Source: Nostoc sp. JL33 | GTDB taxonomy: Bacteria; Cyanobacteriota; Cyanobacteriia; Cyanobacteriales; Nostocaceae | Direction: 5' to 3' | DNA length: 64,000 nucleotides | NCBI RefSeq assembly: GCF_017114985.1 | Contig: NZ_JABXKP010000100.1 | Coordinates: 148,761-212,760 of the forward strand | Part shown: positions 1 through 7,511 of the stretch, one piece after another | Numbering within the stretch: the first letter of the stretch is position 1 | Layout: the number at the start of each line of letters is the position of its first letter | The notes under the pieces: model-generated | Told to the model about the DNA's origin: nothing | The model's input: the letters and a program-made list of their open reading frames with translations, nothing else | The model's database searches: none | Translations under genes and position numbers: made by a program

Positions 1-1
1 T

Positions 2-3000
2 CATGGATTACGGAAAAATCAAGGGATTCAGGAAGGTTTTTTAGCGACAAGTGAAGTCAACCCCGATGCAGGTAATTGGGGATTATCTCTACAATGGCTG
101 CGGCGATTGCTGCAAGAAAGTGAGGTAAGACAACAAATTGTGATTTTGGATTGCTGCTATAGCGGAGAAGTGCTAAATTTTGTAGAGGCTGATCCAGGCG
201 ATCGGGGTAAAGGCAGAGACAGGTGTTTTATTGCGGCTTCTCGTGATTTTGAAGTAGCTTTTGAAGAGATTAACAGCCAACACAGCGTTCTCACTGCTGC
301 ACTGCTGAAAGGTTTAGAACCAAAACAAGACCGTTGGGTGAGTAACTACACCTTAGTAGACTTGCTCAATCAAGAACATCACCCGTTCCCCCAGCGTCCC
401 ATATTTGCTAACTCTGGTGAAGCAATTAATCTCACTCGCAAATGGAATTCCTCTCCTGTTTACTCCACAGTACAAATATCAGCTATTTGTCCTTACAAAG
501 GGTTGTCATATTTTGATTGCACAGAAGCAGATGCTAAATTATTTTATGGCAGAACAGCATTAACCGACGAATTATTAGAAAAAGTGCGATCGGGTAATTT
601 CCTCGCTGTGTTGGGAGCATCAGGTAGTGGTAAATCTAGTGTTGTCAGAGCTGGTTTACTTTATCAATTAAAGTTAGGACGCAGATTATCAGGTAGCGAT
701 ACTTGGCAGTTGAAAATATTTCGGCCAGGGATTAACCCCTTACAAAATTTAGCACTGGCATTTGTAGAATCAGAATTATCAGATATTGAACGCGCATCTC
801 AATTAGCAAAAGCTGAAGAATTAATAGCTAGAGGTGCAGTTGGTTTAGGACAGTTAATTACAGGTAGGCAAACTCAGCGCGTTGTGCTAGTGGTAGACCA
901 GTTTGAAGAAGCTTTTACCCTGTGTCAAGACATTGCAAAACGACAGAAGTTTTTTGAATGTTTGCTAGGTGCTTTGCAGAGACATGACAATAAACTTTGC
1001 TTAGTAATAACGATGCGAGTTGATTTCTTTGACATGCGTATTAAACAGGAATATGGGGGACTAGCCAAGAAGATTCAGGATAATTTGGTGACAGTAACAA
1101 CAATGAGTCGAGAGGAATTAACAAAAGCAATTTTCAAACCTGCAAAACAGGTGAACTTAGAAGTCGAACCTGAGTTAATTCTTCAGATGATTGTAGATGT
1201 AGAAAGCTCTCCGGTGAGTTTACCATTATTGCAGTACACGCTGACAGAAATATGGAAGCAAAGGACTGAGGAACGCTTAACCCTTAATGCCTACACTCGA
1301 CTGGGTGGGGTCAGAGGAACACTTCAAAAACGCGCTACAGAAGTTTATGAGTCATTATTACCTGAAGAACAGCAGATAACAAAGCGGATTTTTTTAGAAC
1401 TGACACAATTGGGAGAAGGAACAGAAGATACCCGCAAGCAGGTTTTGCAACGAGATTTCGTCACATTACAGTATCCAGAGGTTGTGATTAATAGCGTAAT
1501 TCAACGGTTAACAGATGAGAAGTTAATTGTTAGCAGTAGCTTGCTTAAGAAGGGGTCAGGTCTTGATCAAGTTGCTGTCATAGATGTAGCCCATGAAGCA
1601 CTGATTCGCCATTGGTCGCTATTGCGCCAGTGGATTGAGGAAAATCGGGATATATTACGACAAAAGCGGAAAATTGAAGCGGCAGCTGTTGAATGGCGAG
1701 ATCGGGGAAAGGCAGAAGATGACCTCTTTCAGGGAAACCGTTTGAGAAGTGCAAAGGATTTTCATGAGCAACAAGCTGAAGACTGGAAATTATCTGACTT
1801 GGCTATTGAGTTTATTCAAGTAAGCATTAAACAAAAACGAAATAATCGTCTTAAGTTCGTTGGTTTTGTTTTAATTATTCCACTGATTATGTCTGTAATT
1901 GTGGGTATTGTAGTTACCAAACGGATTCTTTGGCATACAGTCGATACTGTTAAAGGAAATGAGTACAGCCGGGAAAAAATTAAGGCACTGGAAACGCTTG
2001 TAAGACTTGGTGACAGTCTAGCTAACCAAGATTTCAGCCGTAATGACCTCAGTCGTGCAAACCTCAGTTCTGCTGATCTTAACGGTGCCATCCTCAACAG
2101 TACCATCCTCAACGGTGCCAACCTCAGTGATGCCAACCTCAACGGTGCCAAACTCAATGATGCCAACCTCAGTGATGCCAACCTCAGTGATGCCAACCTC
2201 AACGATGCCATCCTCTACAGTGCCAAACTCAGCAAAGTTAACCTTACCAGTGCCAACCTCAGCAAAGCCAACCTCAGCAGTGCCGACATCAGCAGTGCCA
2301 ACCTCAGCAAAGTTAACCTTACCAGTGCCAACCTCAGCAAAGCCGATATCAGCAGTGCCGATATCAGCAGTGCCAACCTCAGCAAAGTCAATCTCAAAGG
2401 TGCTATTTACACTCATGAAACTAAGTTTCCTGAGAATTTCGACCCTACTAAGCAACAAATGTATTTAATTGCTCCTGATGCCAAACTTAGAGATGCCGAC
2501 CTTAGCGGCGCTAACCTCATCTTGGTCAACCTTAGCCGTGCTGACCTCAGTGGTGCCAATCTTAGAGGTGCTAACCTCTCCTTTTGGACAAACCTCAGCA
2601 GTGCCAACCTCAGCAAAGCCGACCTTAGAGGCGTCAACCTTAGTGCTGCTGACCTCAGAGGTGCCAACCTCAAAGGTGCTATTTACACTCACGAAACTAA
2701 GTTTCCTGAGAAGTTCGATCCTACTAAGCAACAAATGTACTTAATTGCTCCTAATGCCGACCTCAGAGGTGCCGACCTCAGAGGTGCTGACCTCAGCTTT
2801 TTTACAAACCTCAGTGGTGCTAACCTCAGCGCTGCCAACCTTAGTGGTGTCAACCTCAACTTTGCCAACCTTAGTAGTGCCAATCTCAGCAAAGCTGACC
2901 TTAGAGGTGTCAACCTTAGTGATGCTGACCTCAGAGGTGCCAACCTCAAAGGTGCTATTTACACTCACGAAACTAAGTTTCCTGAGAAGTTCGATCCTAC

Positions 3001-3397
3001 TAAGCAACAAATGTACTTAATTGCTCCTAATGCCGACCTCAGAGGTGCCGACCTCAGAGGTGCTGACCTCAGTGGTGTTAACCTCAGGGGTGCCAACCTT
3101 AGTGGTGCCGACCTCAGCTTTTTTACAAACCTCAGTGGTGCTAACCTCAGCGGTGCCAACCTTAGTAGTGCCAACCTCAGCTTTTTTACAAACCTCAGTG
3201 GTGCTAACCTCAGCTTTGCTGACCTTAGAGGTGTGAAAAACCTGATTGTTGAACAAATTAAATCTACTAAAAATTGGGAACAAGCAAAATATGACAAGGA
3301 TTTTCGTACTAAGCTTGGTTTACCACCCGAACCACTTGATTTTACTTTCCAGCCTAATCTACTATTCAAACTCAAACAACTCAAACCAGCTAAGTGA
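2..3397 (+). CDS. Caspase-like peptidase / nSTAND NTPase / pentapeptide-repeat protein (5' partial)
   Basis: The frame is open to the left edge, so the true start lies outside. The first visible residues are His-Gly, the place of the caspase-family catalytic histidine, and DCCYSG (nt 149-166) supplies the catalytic cysteine. An nSTAND NTPase follows, opening with CPYKGL, with Walker A GASGSGKSS near nt 613-640 and Walker B VVLVVDQFEEA near 881-915. One hydrophobic segment (about nt 1852-1920) is a likely membrane anchor. The rest, from about nt 2035 to 3235, is A(N/D)LSxA-type pentapeptide repeats forming a right-handed beta-helix. Known of the family: caspase-STAND proteins are linked to programmed cell death and anti-phage conflict; the pentapeptide helix probably acts as sensor or scaffold. 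The helix contains a 276-bp DNA super-repeat. Trigger and substrate are unknown. xisH starts 95 bp downstream on the same strand. Confidence 0.93.
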   Translation, partial: HGLRKNQGIQEGFLATSEVNPDAGNWGLSLQWLRRLLQESEVRQQIVILDCCYSGEVLNFVEADPGDRGKGRDRCFIAASRDFEVAFEEINSQHSVLTAALLKGLEPKQDRWVSNYTLVDLLNQEHHPFPQRPIFANSGEAINLTRKWNSSPVYSTVQISAICPYKGLSYFDCTEADAKLFYGRTALTDELLEKVRSGNFLAVLGASGSGKSSVVRAGLLYQLKLGRRLSGSDTWQLKIFRPGINPLQNLALAFVESELSDIERASQLAKAEELIARGAVGLGQLITGRQTQRVVLVVDQFEEAFTLCQDIAKRQKFFECLLGALQRHDNKLCLVITMRVDFFDMRIKQEYGGLAKKIQDNLVTVTTMSREELTKAIFKPAKQVNLEVEPELILQMIVDVESSPVSLPLLQYTLTEIWKQRTEERLTLNAYTRLGGVRGTLQKRATEVYESLLPEEQQITKRIFLELTQLGEGTEDTRKQVLQRDFVTLQYPEVVINSVIQRLTDEKLIVSSSLLKKGSGLDQVAVIDVAHEALIRHWSLLRQWIEENRDILRQKRKIEAAAVEWRDRGKAEDDLFQGNRLRSAKDFHEQQAEDWKLSDLAIEFIQVSIKQKRNNRLKFVGFVLIIPLIMSVIVGIVVTKRILWHTVDTVKGNEYSREKIKALETLVRLGDSLANQDFSRNDLSRANLSSADLNGAILNSTILNGANLSDANLNGAKLNDANLSDANLSDANLNDAILYSAKLSKVNLTSANLSKANLSSADISSANLSKVNLTSANLSKADISSADISSANLSKVNLKGAIYTHETKFPENFDPTKQQMYLIAPDAKLRDADLSGANLILVNLSRADLSGANLRGANLSFWTNLSSANLSKADLRGVNLSAADLRGANLKGAIYTHETKFPEKFDPTKQQMYLIAPNADLRGADLRGADLSFFTNLSGANLSAANLSGVNLNFANLSSANLSKADLRGVNLSDADLRGANLKGAIYTHETKFPEKFDPTKQQMYLIAPNADLRGADLRGADLSGVNLRGANLSGADLSFFTNLSGANLSGANLSSANLSFFTNLSGANLSFADLRGVKNLIVEQIKSTKNWEQAKYDKDFRTKLGLPPEPLDFTFQPNLLFKLKQLKPAK
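2393..3220 (+). repeat. 276-bp tandem super-repeat inside the pentapeptide domain, three copies
   Basis: A block beginning with codons for LKGAIYTHETKFPE starts at 2393, 2669 and 2945, exactly 276 bp (92 codons) apart. Copies two and three are nearly identical in DNA, copy one is more diverged, and the third ends near 3220. The block joins a 30-residue non-pentapeptide insert, ending near MYLIAP, to a run of pentapeptides. Repeat number probably varies between strains. Confidence 0.9.
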
Positions 3398-3492
3398 ATT
3401 CTAAAGAATGAATTATCGCAAATATAACTGCTCTTAGTACAATTATATTAACTAGCCCTAATAGTTACTTTGTCTGGATTGCCAGAGAGAAA

Positions 3493-3909
3493 ATGCCAGC
3501 GAAAGATTTATACCATGATGCGGTTAAAAACGCATTAATTAACGATGGTTGGATAATTACAGCCGATCCTTATCCAATTAAATATGAAGAAGTTAAACTG
3601 TTTGCCGATCTTGCTGGAGAAAAAAACATTGCGGCGAGTAGAGAAGGAAAACAAATTGTTATTGAAATTAAAAGTTTTCTGAGCCATTCTCCGATGCGTG
3701 ATTTTGAAACCGCATTAGGTCAGTATCTCATTTATAAAGCTTTTCTTTCTCTTGAAAATCCTGAACAGGAATTATATTTGGCAATAGGAGAAATAATCTA
3801 TGAAGATTTCTTTCAAAAAGTTGCAATTCAATTAGTTGTAGCGAAATATCAAGTCTCACTATTGGTTATTGATATGAATAAACAGGAGATTATCAAATGG
3901 ACAAGTTAA
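3493..3909 (+). CDS. xisH: XisH family protein
   Basis: A 138-residue XisH-family protein (fdxN-element excision controlling factor). It shows a PD-(D/E)xK-like nuclease signature: Asp39 in LFADLAGE, then Glu58-Ile-Lys60 in VIEIKSF, and the conserved tail LLVIDMNKQEIIKW. The 3' end overlaps xisI by 13 bp, so the pair is translationally coupled. XisH is known as one of the factors needed for fdxN-element excision in Anabaena, but many cyanobacteria carry several xisHI pairs unlinked to that element, and no xisF-type recombinase is visible here. The role of this orphan pair is therefore open; a mobile or toxin-antitoxin-like module is one possibility. Confidence 0.93.
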   Translation: MPAKDLYHDAVKNALINDGWIITADPYPIKYEEVKLFADLAGEKNIAASREGKQIVIEIKSFLSHSPMRDFETALGQYLIYKAFLSLENPEQELYLAIGEIIYEDFFQKVAIQLVVAKYQVSLLVIDMNKQEIIKWTS

Positions 3910-4238
3910 CTCAATATCAAAATCTGATCAAGCAAATTTTAACAGAGTACCAAAGAATTTCTTCACAAGTTCCTGTTGCTGATGTGGATGAAGTATTAAT
4001 GTTTGATGATGACAGAAGTCAATATTTGTGGTTCAATATTGGTTGGAAAGAAGGGAAAAGAGTTAAAGGAGTTTCTGTCTATATTCGCATTAAAAATGAA
4101 AAATTTTACATTGAAGAAGATTTGACTGAGGAAGGAATGGCAACTGAGTTAATGCGTTTAAATGTTCCTGCAAGTGATATTGTCTTGGCTTTTCAGCCTC
4201 CAGAAGTGAGGAAATATACTGAGTTTGCAACGGTTTAA
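3897..4238 (+). CDS. xisI: XisI family protein
   Basis: A 113-residue XisI-family protein recognised from the opening MDKLTQYQNLIKQILTEY, the central VYIRIKNEKFYIEEDLTEEG and the ending PPEVRKYTEFA. It starts inside the end of xisH and is almost certainly co-translated with it. XisI proteins are the obligate partner of XisH; the molecular activity is not established. Length is normal for the family and nothing is truncated. Confidence 0.93.
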   Translation: MDKLTQYQNLIKQILTEYQRISSQVPVADVDEVLMFDDDRSQYLWFNIGWKEGKRVKGVSVYIRIKNEKFYIEEDLTEEGMATELMRLNVPASDIVLAFQPPEVRKYTEFATV

Positions 4239-4274
4239 ATATTATTTCCAAATAGAGGCTAATAAAAATTTGGC

Positions 4275-4557
4275 TCATAGGTATTGAAGCAACGGGTCAA
4301 TGAGCTCATCTGGAATTCGGTTACGCTGAATATAACTATTGATTTCATTTTGGTGATCAAGATAGTAACTCAAAGCATCAAACACTTGAGCTAAAGTAAT
4401 ATGTGGTAAGCCTTGGGGAATTTCTTCCGGTGCAACTCCCATGCGCTAAGTTTCTACAATTGCTCTCACAGGTGTGCGTGTTCCACGAATAAATCGGTTC
4501 ACCACCCAGAATTGCATCATCCCTAACTATGTAAATATGCTCTGTAGCTTGAACCAT
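4275..4557 (-). pseudogene. DUF433 antitoxin-like gene, frameshifted and with an amber codon
   Basis: On the minus strand, MVQATEHIYIVRDDAILGGE runs into a +1 shift near 4495-4500. The next frame continues FIRGTRTPVRAIVET, then a TAG near 4448, then RMGVAPEEIPQGLPHITLAQ and on to DPLLQYL. Joined, this is a complete DUF433 protein (RGTRTPV is the family hallmark). The TAG probably replaces Trp (TGG). DUF433 proteins are usually antitoxins of a DUF5615 PIN-like toxin, and no such partner is adjacent. Two lesions make function unlikely. Confidence 0.8.
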
Positions 4558-4589
4558 AATTAAATCTCTATTCATTAAGGAATATTGTA

Positions 4590-4738
4590 CTAGTACAACA
4601 CGGCGTAAATCCAGCTACCATCTCAATTAATTAACTAGACAAGGGGCTTAAGCCGTTTAAGCCCTTGTAAAAAGTAGGCAAACTTCTGCCACAGTAATAC
4701 TACAACACGGCAGAAATTACTATCTCAACATAATTACT
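4590..4738. repeat. Direct repeats flanking a hairpin
   Basis: The string acaacacggc occurs near 4596 and 4702, each followed by similar DNA ending in ctatctcaa or accatctcaa. Between them is an imperfect inverted repeat at 4639-4667 (arms acaaggggcttaa and ttaagcccttgt). The layout fits a small dispersed cyanobacterial repeat just upstream of the Uma2 gene. It could also act as a terminator or processing site. Confidence 0.5.
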
Positions 4739-5317
4739 ATGACAGCGATCGCCATTAATTTAAACCCCATCATCCAACTCACCGACAACCAATTTTATCA
4801 GTTGTGTCGGGAAAACCCGGAAGTCAAATTTGAACGCAATGCAGCCGGAGAACTTCTAATCATGCCACCTACAGGCGGAGAAACTGGAAATCGTAATTTT
4901 GAAATTTCTGTTGACTTCGGAATTTGGAATCGCCAAACTCACTTAGGAATTTGCTTTGATTCTTCCACCTGCTTTAAACTTCCCAATGGTGCAAACCGTT
5001 CTCCTGATGTTGCTTGGATTAGACAAGAGCGATGGGATGCACTCACACCTGAACAAAAAGAAAAGTTCCCCCCAATTGCCCCAGATTTTGTTTTAGAGTT
5101 AATGTCACCAAGCGATACTTTGAGAGAAACGCAAGAGAAAATGCAGGAATATATCGATAATGGAGTGAAATTAGGTTGGTTAATTAATCCCAAAATGCGT
5201 CAGGTAGAAATTTATCGTCTTGGCCAACCAGTGGAAATATTAACATCCCCAGAAGAATTATCAGGAGAAGATGTTTTACCAGGATTTATTTTAAATTTGC
5301 AAATAATCTGGAGATAA
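4739..5317 (+). CDS. Uma2 family putative endonuclease
   Basis: A 192-residue Uma2 (formerly DUF820) protein, with the family opening LTDNQFYQLCRENPEVKFER and the glycine-rich MPPTGGETGNRN. The PD-(D/E)xK-type core is visible as Asp90 (SPDVAWI) and Asp116-Phe-Val-Leu-Glu120, and the C-terminus has YIDNGVKLGWLINP and LSGEDVLPGF. These proteins are greatly expanded in filamentous cyanobacteria, and their biological role is not established despite the restriction-endonuclease fold. The ATG follows an AT-rich leader without a clear ribosome site. A decayed member of the same family lies tail to tail 3 bp downstream. Confidence 0.92.
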   Translation: MTAIAINLNPIIQLTDNQFYQLCRENPEVKFERNAAGELLIMPPTGGETGNRNFEISVDFGIWNRQTHLGICFDSSTCFKLPNGANRSPDVAWIRQERWDALTPEQKEKFPPIAPDFVLELMSPSDTLRETQEKMQEYIDNGVKLGWLINPKMRQVEIYRLGQPVEILTSPEELSGEDVLPGFILNLQIIWR

Positions 5318-5320
5318 ATA

Positions 5321-5911
5321 TTATTGATTTCGGTTCACTTGCTCAAATTGAATAATAGCATCGTACTGCTCAGGCATTGCGATATAACACAGTAGTAAAG
5401 CGGGGTCTAAATTTGGAAAAAAGCCACTCCGGTTAACTTCTTCATACTCGCCACTCTCGCTAAGACGGAATATTTTTATTTCATTAGATTTACAAAACCA
5501 AACTTCCGGCACTTTTTTAGACTTGTATAACTCCTTCCTGTTAATGGTTCCACTGGTGACGATAATTTCAATAACAATATCAGGAACTTCTCTTTCACTA
5601 CCAATACTGTAAGACTCATCTGGTGTGCCAGAAGCATACCCAGGTTCTTCTAGAGTGAAACCACCACGTCTGTAAAATCGGATGCCCAACTCTTTCATGT
5701 AAGCTTCTAGTAGTAAGCCAACAGTACTTTTCACTTTTTCATGTTTATCTCCAATGGGCGATATAATTTCTAATATTCCTGACAAATAAGACAGTCTGAC
5801 ATTGCGGTTGTCTTGAAGTTGTGCCTCAATCCCTTTGAATTGCTCCTAAGAAACATCCTTGAGAGTTACCAGTTTTTCTTCTGTAGGCTGGTCTACAGGT
5901 GGGATGCTCAT
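5321..5911 (-). pseudogene. Uma2 family gene with an early in-frame TAG
   Basis: From ATG 5911 the minus strand reads MSIPPVDQPTEEKLVTLKDV, Ser, a stop (TAG near 5847), then EQFKGIEAQLQDNRNVRLSY and on in the same frame to SGILEIISPIGDKHE and the normal end. In this family the stop position normally holds Trp (VSWEQF), so TGG has become TAG. The remaining body is intact: VPDIVIEI, KVPEVWF, and a plausible C-terminus. A shorter product from a TTG at 5785 would lack the N-terminal part of the fold. It is either a recent null allele or a readthrough gene. Confidence 0.78.
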
Positions 5912-5970
5912 AAAAACACTTTCCTTATACGCGCACTAATTCTACTTTTTCGATATTGACGTAATGCACC

Positions 5971-6537
5971 CTATGGAAACCACCAGCTTCCCCTATTGCT
6001 GTAAAACTGAAACCGTCCAAAGCCAAGAAATTGGCCGTGGGATTTCTCACCCACCGGAAACGCTGTCACACCCAATAAGTAGACACCAGAAAAGCTGGGA
6101 TTATTTACAGGGCGGAGGGCGATTGTAATAGTCTGTCCCGGAGTTACAGGCGGATCAAAATTCACATTAACTGTTCGTGTCTCGCGTTCTGCTGTGACTG
6201 CGCCTAGTGTTAGCCGAGATTCTTTGCGGTCGCTTGTTCCGACAAAGGCGCGGGTATCATTAAGATTGTAGTCGATGTTTTCCGCTCCCTCCCTCTGTGC
6301 GATCGTTACCTTCTGGAGAGGTTCTCCAGCATTCTCCGGCAAATTAATAGTAAAATAATAAGTCGCGCCCCAAACATTCACATCTTTGTAAGTAGTTGTC
6401 GCTTTAACAAGTTTCGGCGGTTCGACAAAGTAGACAGTACCATCTCTAAGCTGCACTGCTTGAGTCACCCTCACGGGAACTCCTCCAATACTTATTGCTA
6501 ACGAGAGTGTTATCCCAAACAAAGTTGCAACGCGCAT
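5971..6537 (-). CDS. DUF2808 exported protein
   Basis: The start is placed at ATG 6537 (MRVATLFGITLSLA) because this gives a clean signal peptide ending near VTQA; the longer frame to 6624 would overlap the DoxX gene. The mature part has the DUF2808 pattern: VQLRDGTVYFVEPP, YYFTINLPENAGEPL, KVTIAQ and VNVNFDPPVTPGQTITI. About 188 residues, common in cyanobacteria, function unknown and probably periplasmic or cell-wall associated. It lies 23 bp downstream of the doxX-like gene on the same strand and may share its transcript. Confidence 0.85.
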   Translation of the reverse strand: MRVATLFGITLSLAISIGGVPVRVTQAVQLRDGTVYFVEPPKLVKATTTYKDVNVWGATYYFTINLPENAGEPLQKVTIAQREGAENIDYNLNDTRAFVGTSDRKESRLTLGAVTAERETRTVNVNFDPPVTPGQTITIALRPVNNPSFSGVYLLGVTAFPVGEKSHGQFLGFGRFQFYSNRGSWWFP

Positions 6538-6560
6538 AACTTTAGATATAAAAAACGCAC

Positions 6561-6998
6561 TTATTTCAATTTTAGTCCTTTGGGAATCAGTGATTTGGGA
6601 ATGATAGAAGCTTGTTTTTCCCAATCAGAAGATTTCGTGTACCACCAAGCCCAAGCAATTAAAACTGCTTGAAAGGGAAGTCTAAATACGTGTACCCAAG
6701 GTGAATTTGGTATATGTTCAATTTTAATAAGATTAACCGCCATGTTAATATTGGCAGGGTAAACAGCAATAAAAAGAGCAAGAAGTCCCCAAGCAGCAGC
6801 TTGGCTTACAGGCGGGACTAATAAGCCGATACCACCCAAAATTTCATAAAAGCCACTGAGATAAACTAATCCTAAAGGGTAAGGAAGTTGCGGCGGCACA
6901 ATTTTGACATATTCTTCTGGAACAATAAAGTGTGTCACTCCAACCACAATGATCGATATAGCAAGGAAAACACGTAATATTTCCTTATACTTATTCAT
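6561..6998 (-). CDS. DoxX-like integral membrane protein
   Basis: A 145-residue protein with four predicted membrane segments (about residues 8-26, 45-62, 68-85 and 108-125). DoxX-family features are GVTHFIVPEEYVKIVPP near the first loop, YLSGFYEILGGIGLLVP, and a C-terminal AWAWWYTKSSDW. Related proteins are small quinone- or redox-linked membrane proteins without a firm biochemical role. Translated from ATG 6998, upstream of and probably coupled to the DUF2808 gene. Confidence 0.85.
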   Translation of the reverse strand: MNKYKEILRVFLAISIIVVGVTHFIVPEEYVKIVPPQLPYPLGLVYLSGFYEILGGIGLLVPPVSQAAAWGLLALFIAVYPANINMAVNLIKIEHIPNSPWVHVFRLPFQAVLIAWAWWYTKSSDWEKQASIIPKSLIPKGLKLK

Positions 6999-7511
6999 GG
7001 GTTTTGCCTGATTATATACTTGTCCTATTACTTAAGTTTCATTTATAAATGTTAATCTGCCTTGAGTCAATAGGAGGAGAAATTGACAAACTTTTGCATA
7101 ATTACCGTACAGCCCATATTCAGGTATGTGAGCGATTCTTTAATGTTCACGTCGCTTAGGGATTTCCAAGAAATAAATTATTCAATCTTGTGGGGTGGGC
7201 ATCTTGCCCGCCCAATAACCAAAGGCGGGCAAGATGCCCACCCCACAATAAATAATTGGATATTTTTTTATTTGGAAGTCGCTTAGTATAATATTATTTC
7301 AAGTTTATTGGTGTAATAAAGCGGTTCCCAGGTGCATGAAGTACATATCAAAACCTCACCCCCAACCCCTCTGTGTGAGTTAAGACAGGGGAGATAAAGC
7401 ACAGCTTTATCGGGGTTAGGTTAAGCTGTACCTCAATTAGAAAACACTATAAATAATCAGTAATAATTTAATAGTCAATTCATTACCTGTTACTAATTAT
7501 TCATAAAAAAC
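6999..7511. other. Intergenic region with a MITE and a decayed repeat
   Basis: No gene is supported. It holds the MITE-like hairpin at 7157-7287 and, at about 7350-7440, a C-rich then G-rich stretch (cctcacccccaacccc and later ggggttaggtt) that resembles a common cyanobacterial intergenic inverted repeat in decay. The rest is AT-rich and should contain divergent promoters for the doxX-like and helicase genes. Confidence 0.6.
7157..7287. mobile_element. MITE-like element with a long central hairpin
   Basis: Imperfect terminal inverted repeats (agggatttccaa on the left; agcgacttccaa as the reverse complement of the right) enclose a perfect 25-bp inverted repeat with arms at 7188-7212 and 7224-7248, a GGGTGGGC...GCCCACCC stem around an 11-nt loop. 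The string gtcgcttag occurs at both outer ends. No transposase is encoded. The structure fits a non-autonomous element mobilised in trans; the exact ends are uncertain. Confidence 0.65.

Noticed and set aside
2035-3235. CRISPR-like periodic repeats
   Set aside because: The periodicity is coding pentapeptide repeats without unique spacers; the heptamer arrays elsewhere also lack spacers.
1816-3384. Many long ORFs on both strands across the pentapeptide region
   Set aside because: They are translations of the same repetitive codons in other frames (Leu/Arg, Ser/Thr or Val/Gly-rich) and have no independent support.
7083-7286. 67-codon plus ORF with a good ribosome-site-like sequence
   Set aside because: It starts with TTG and runs through the MITE hairpin; the translation is of the inverted repeat.
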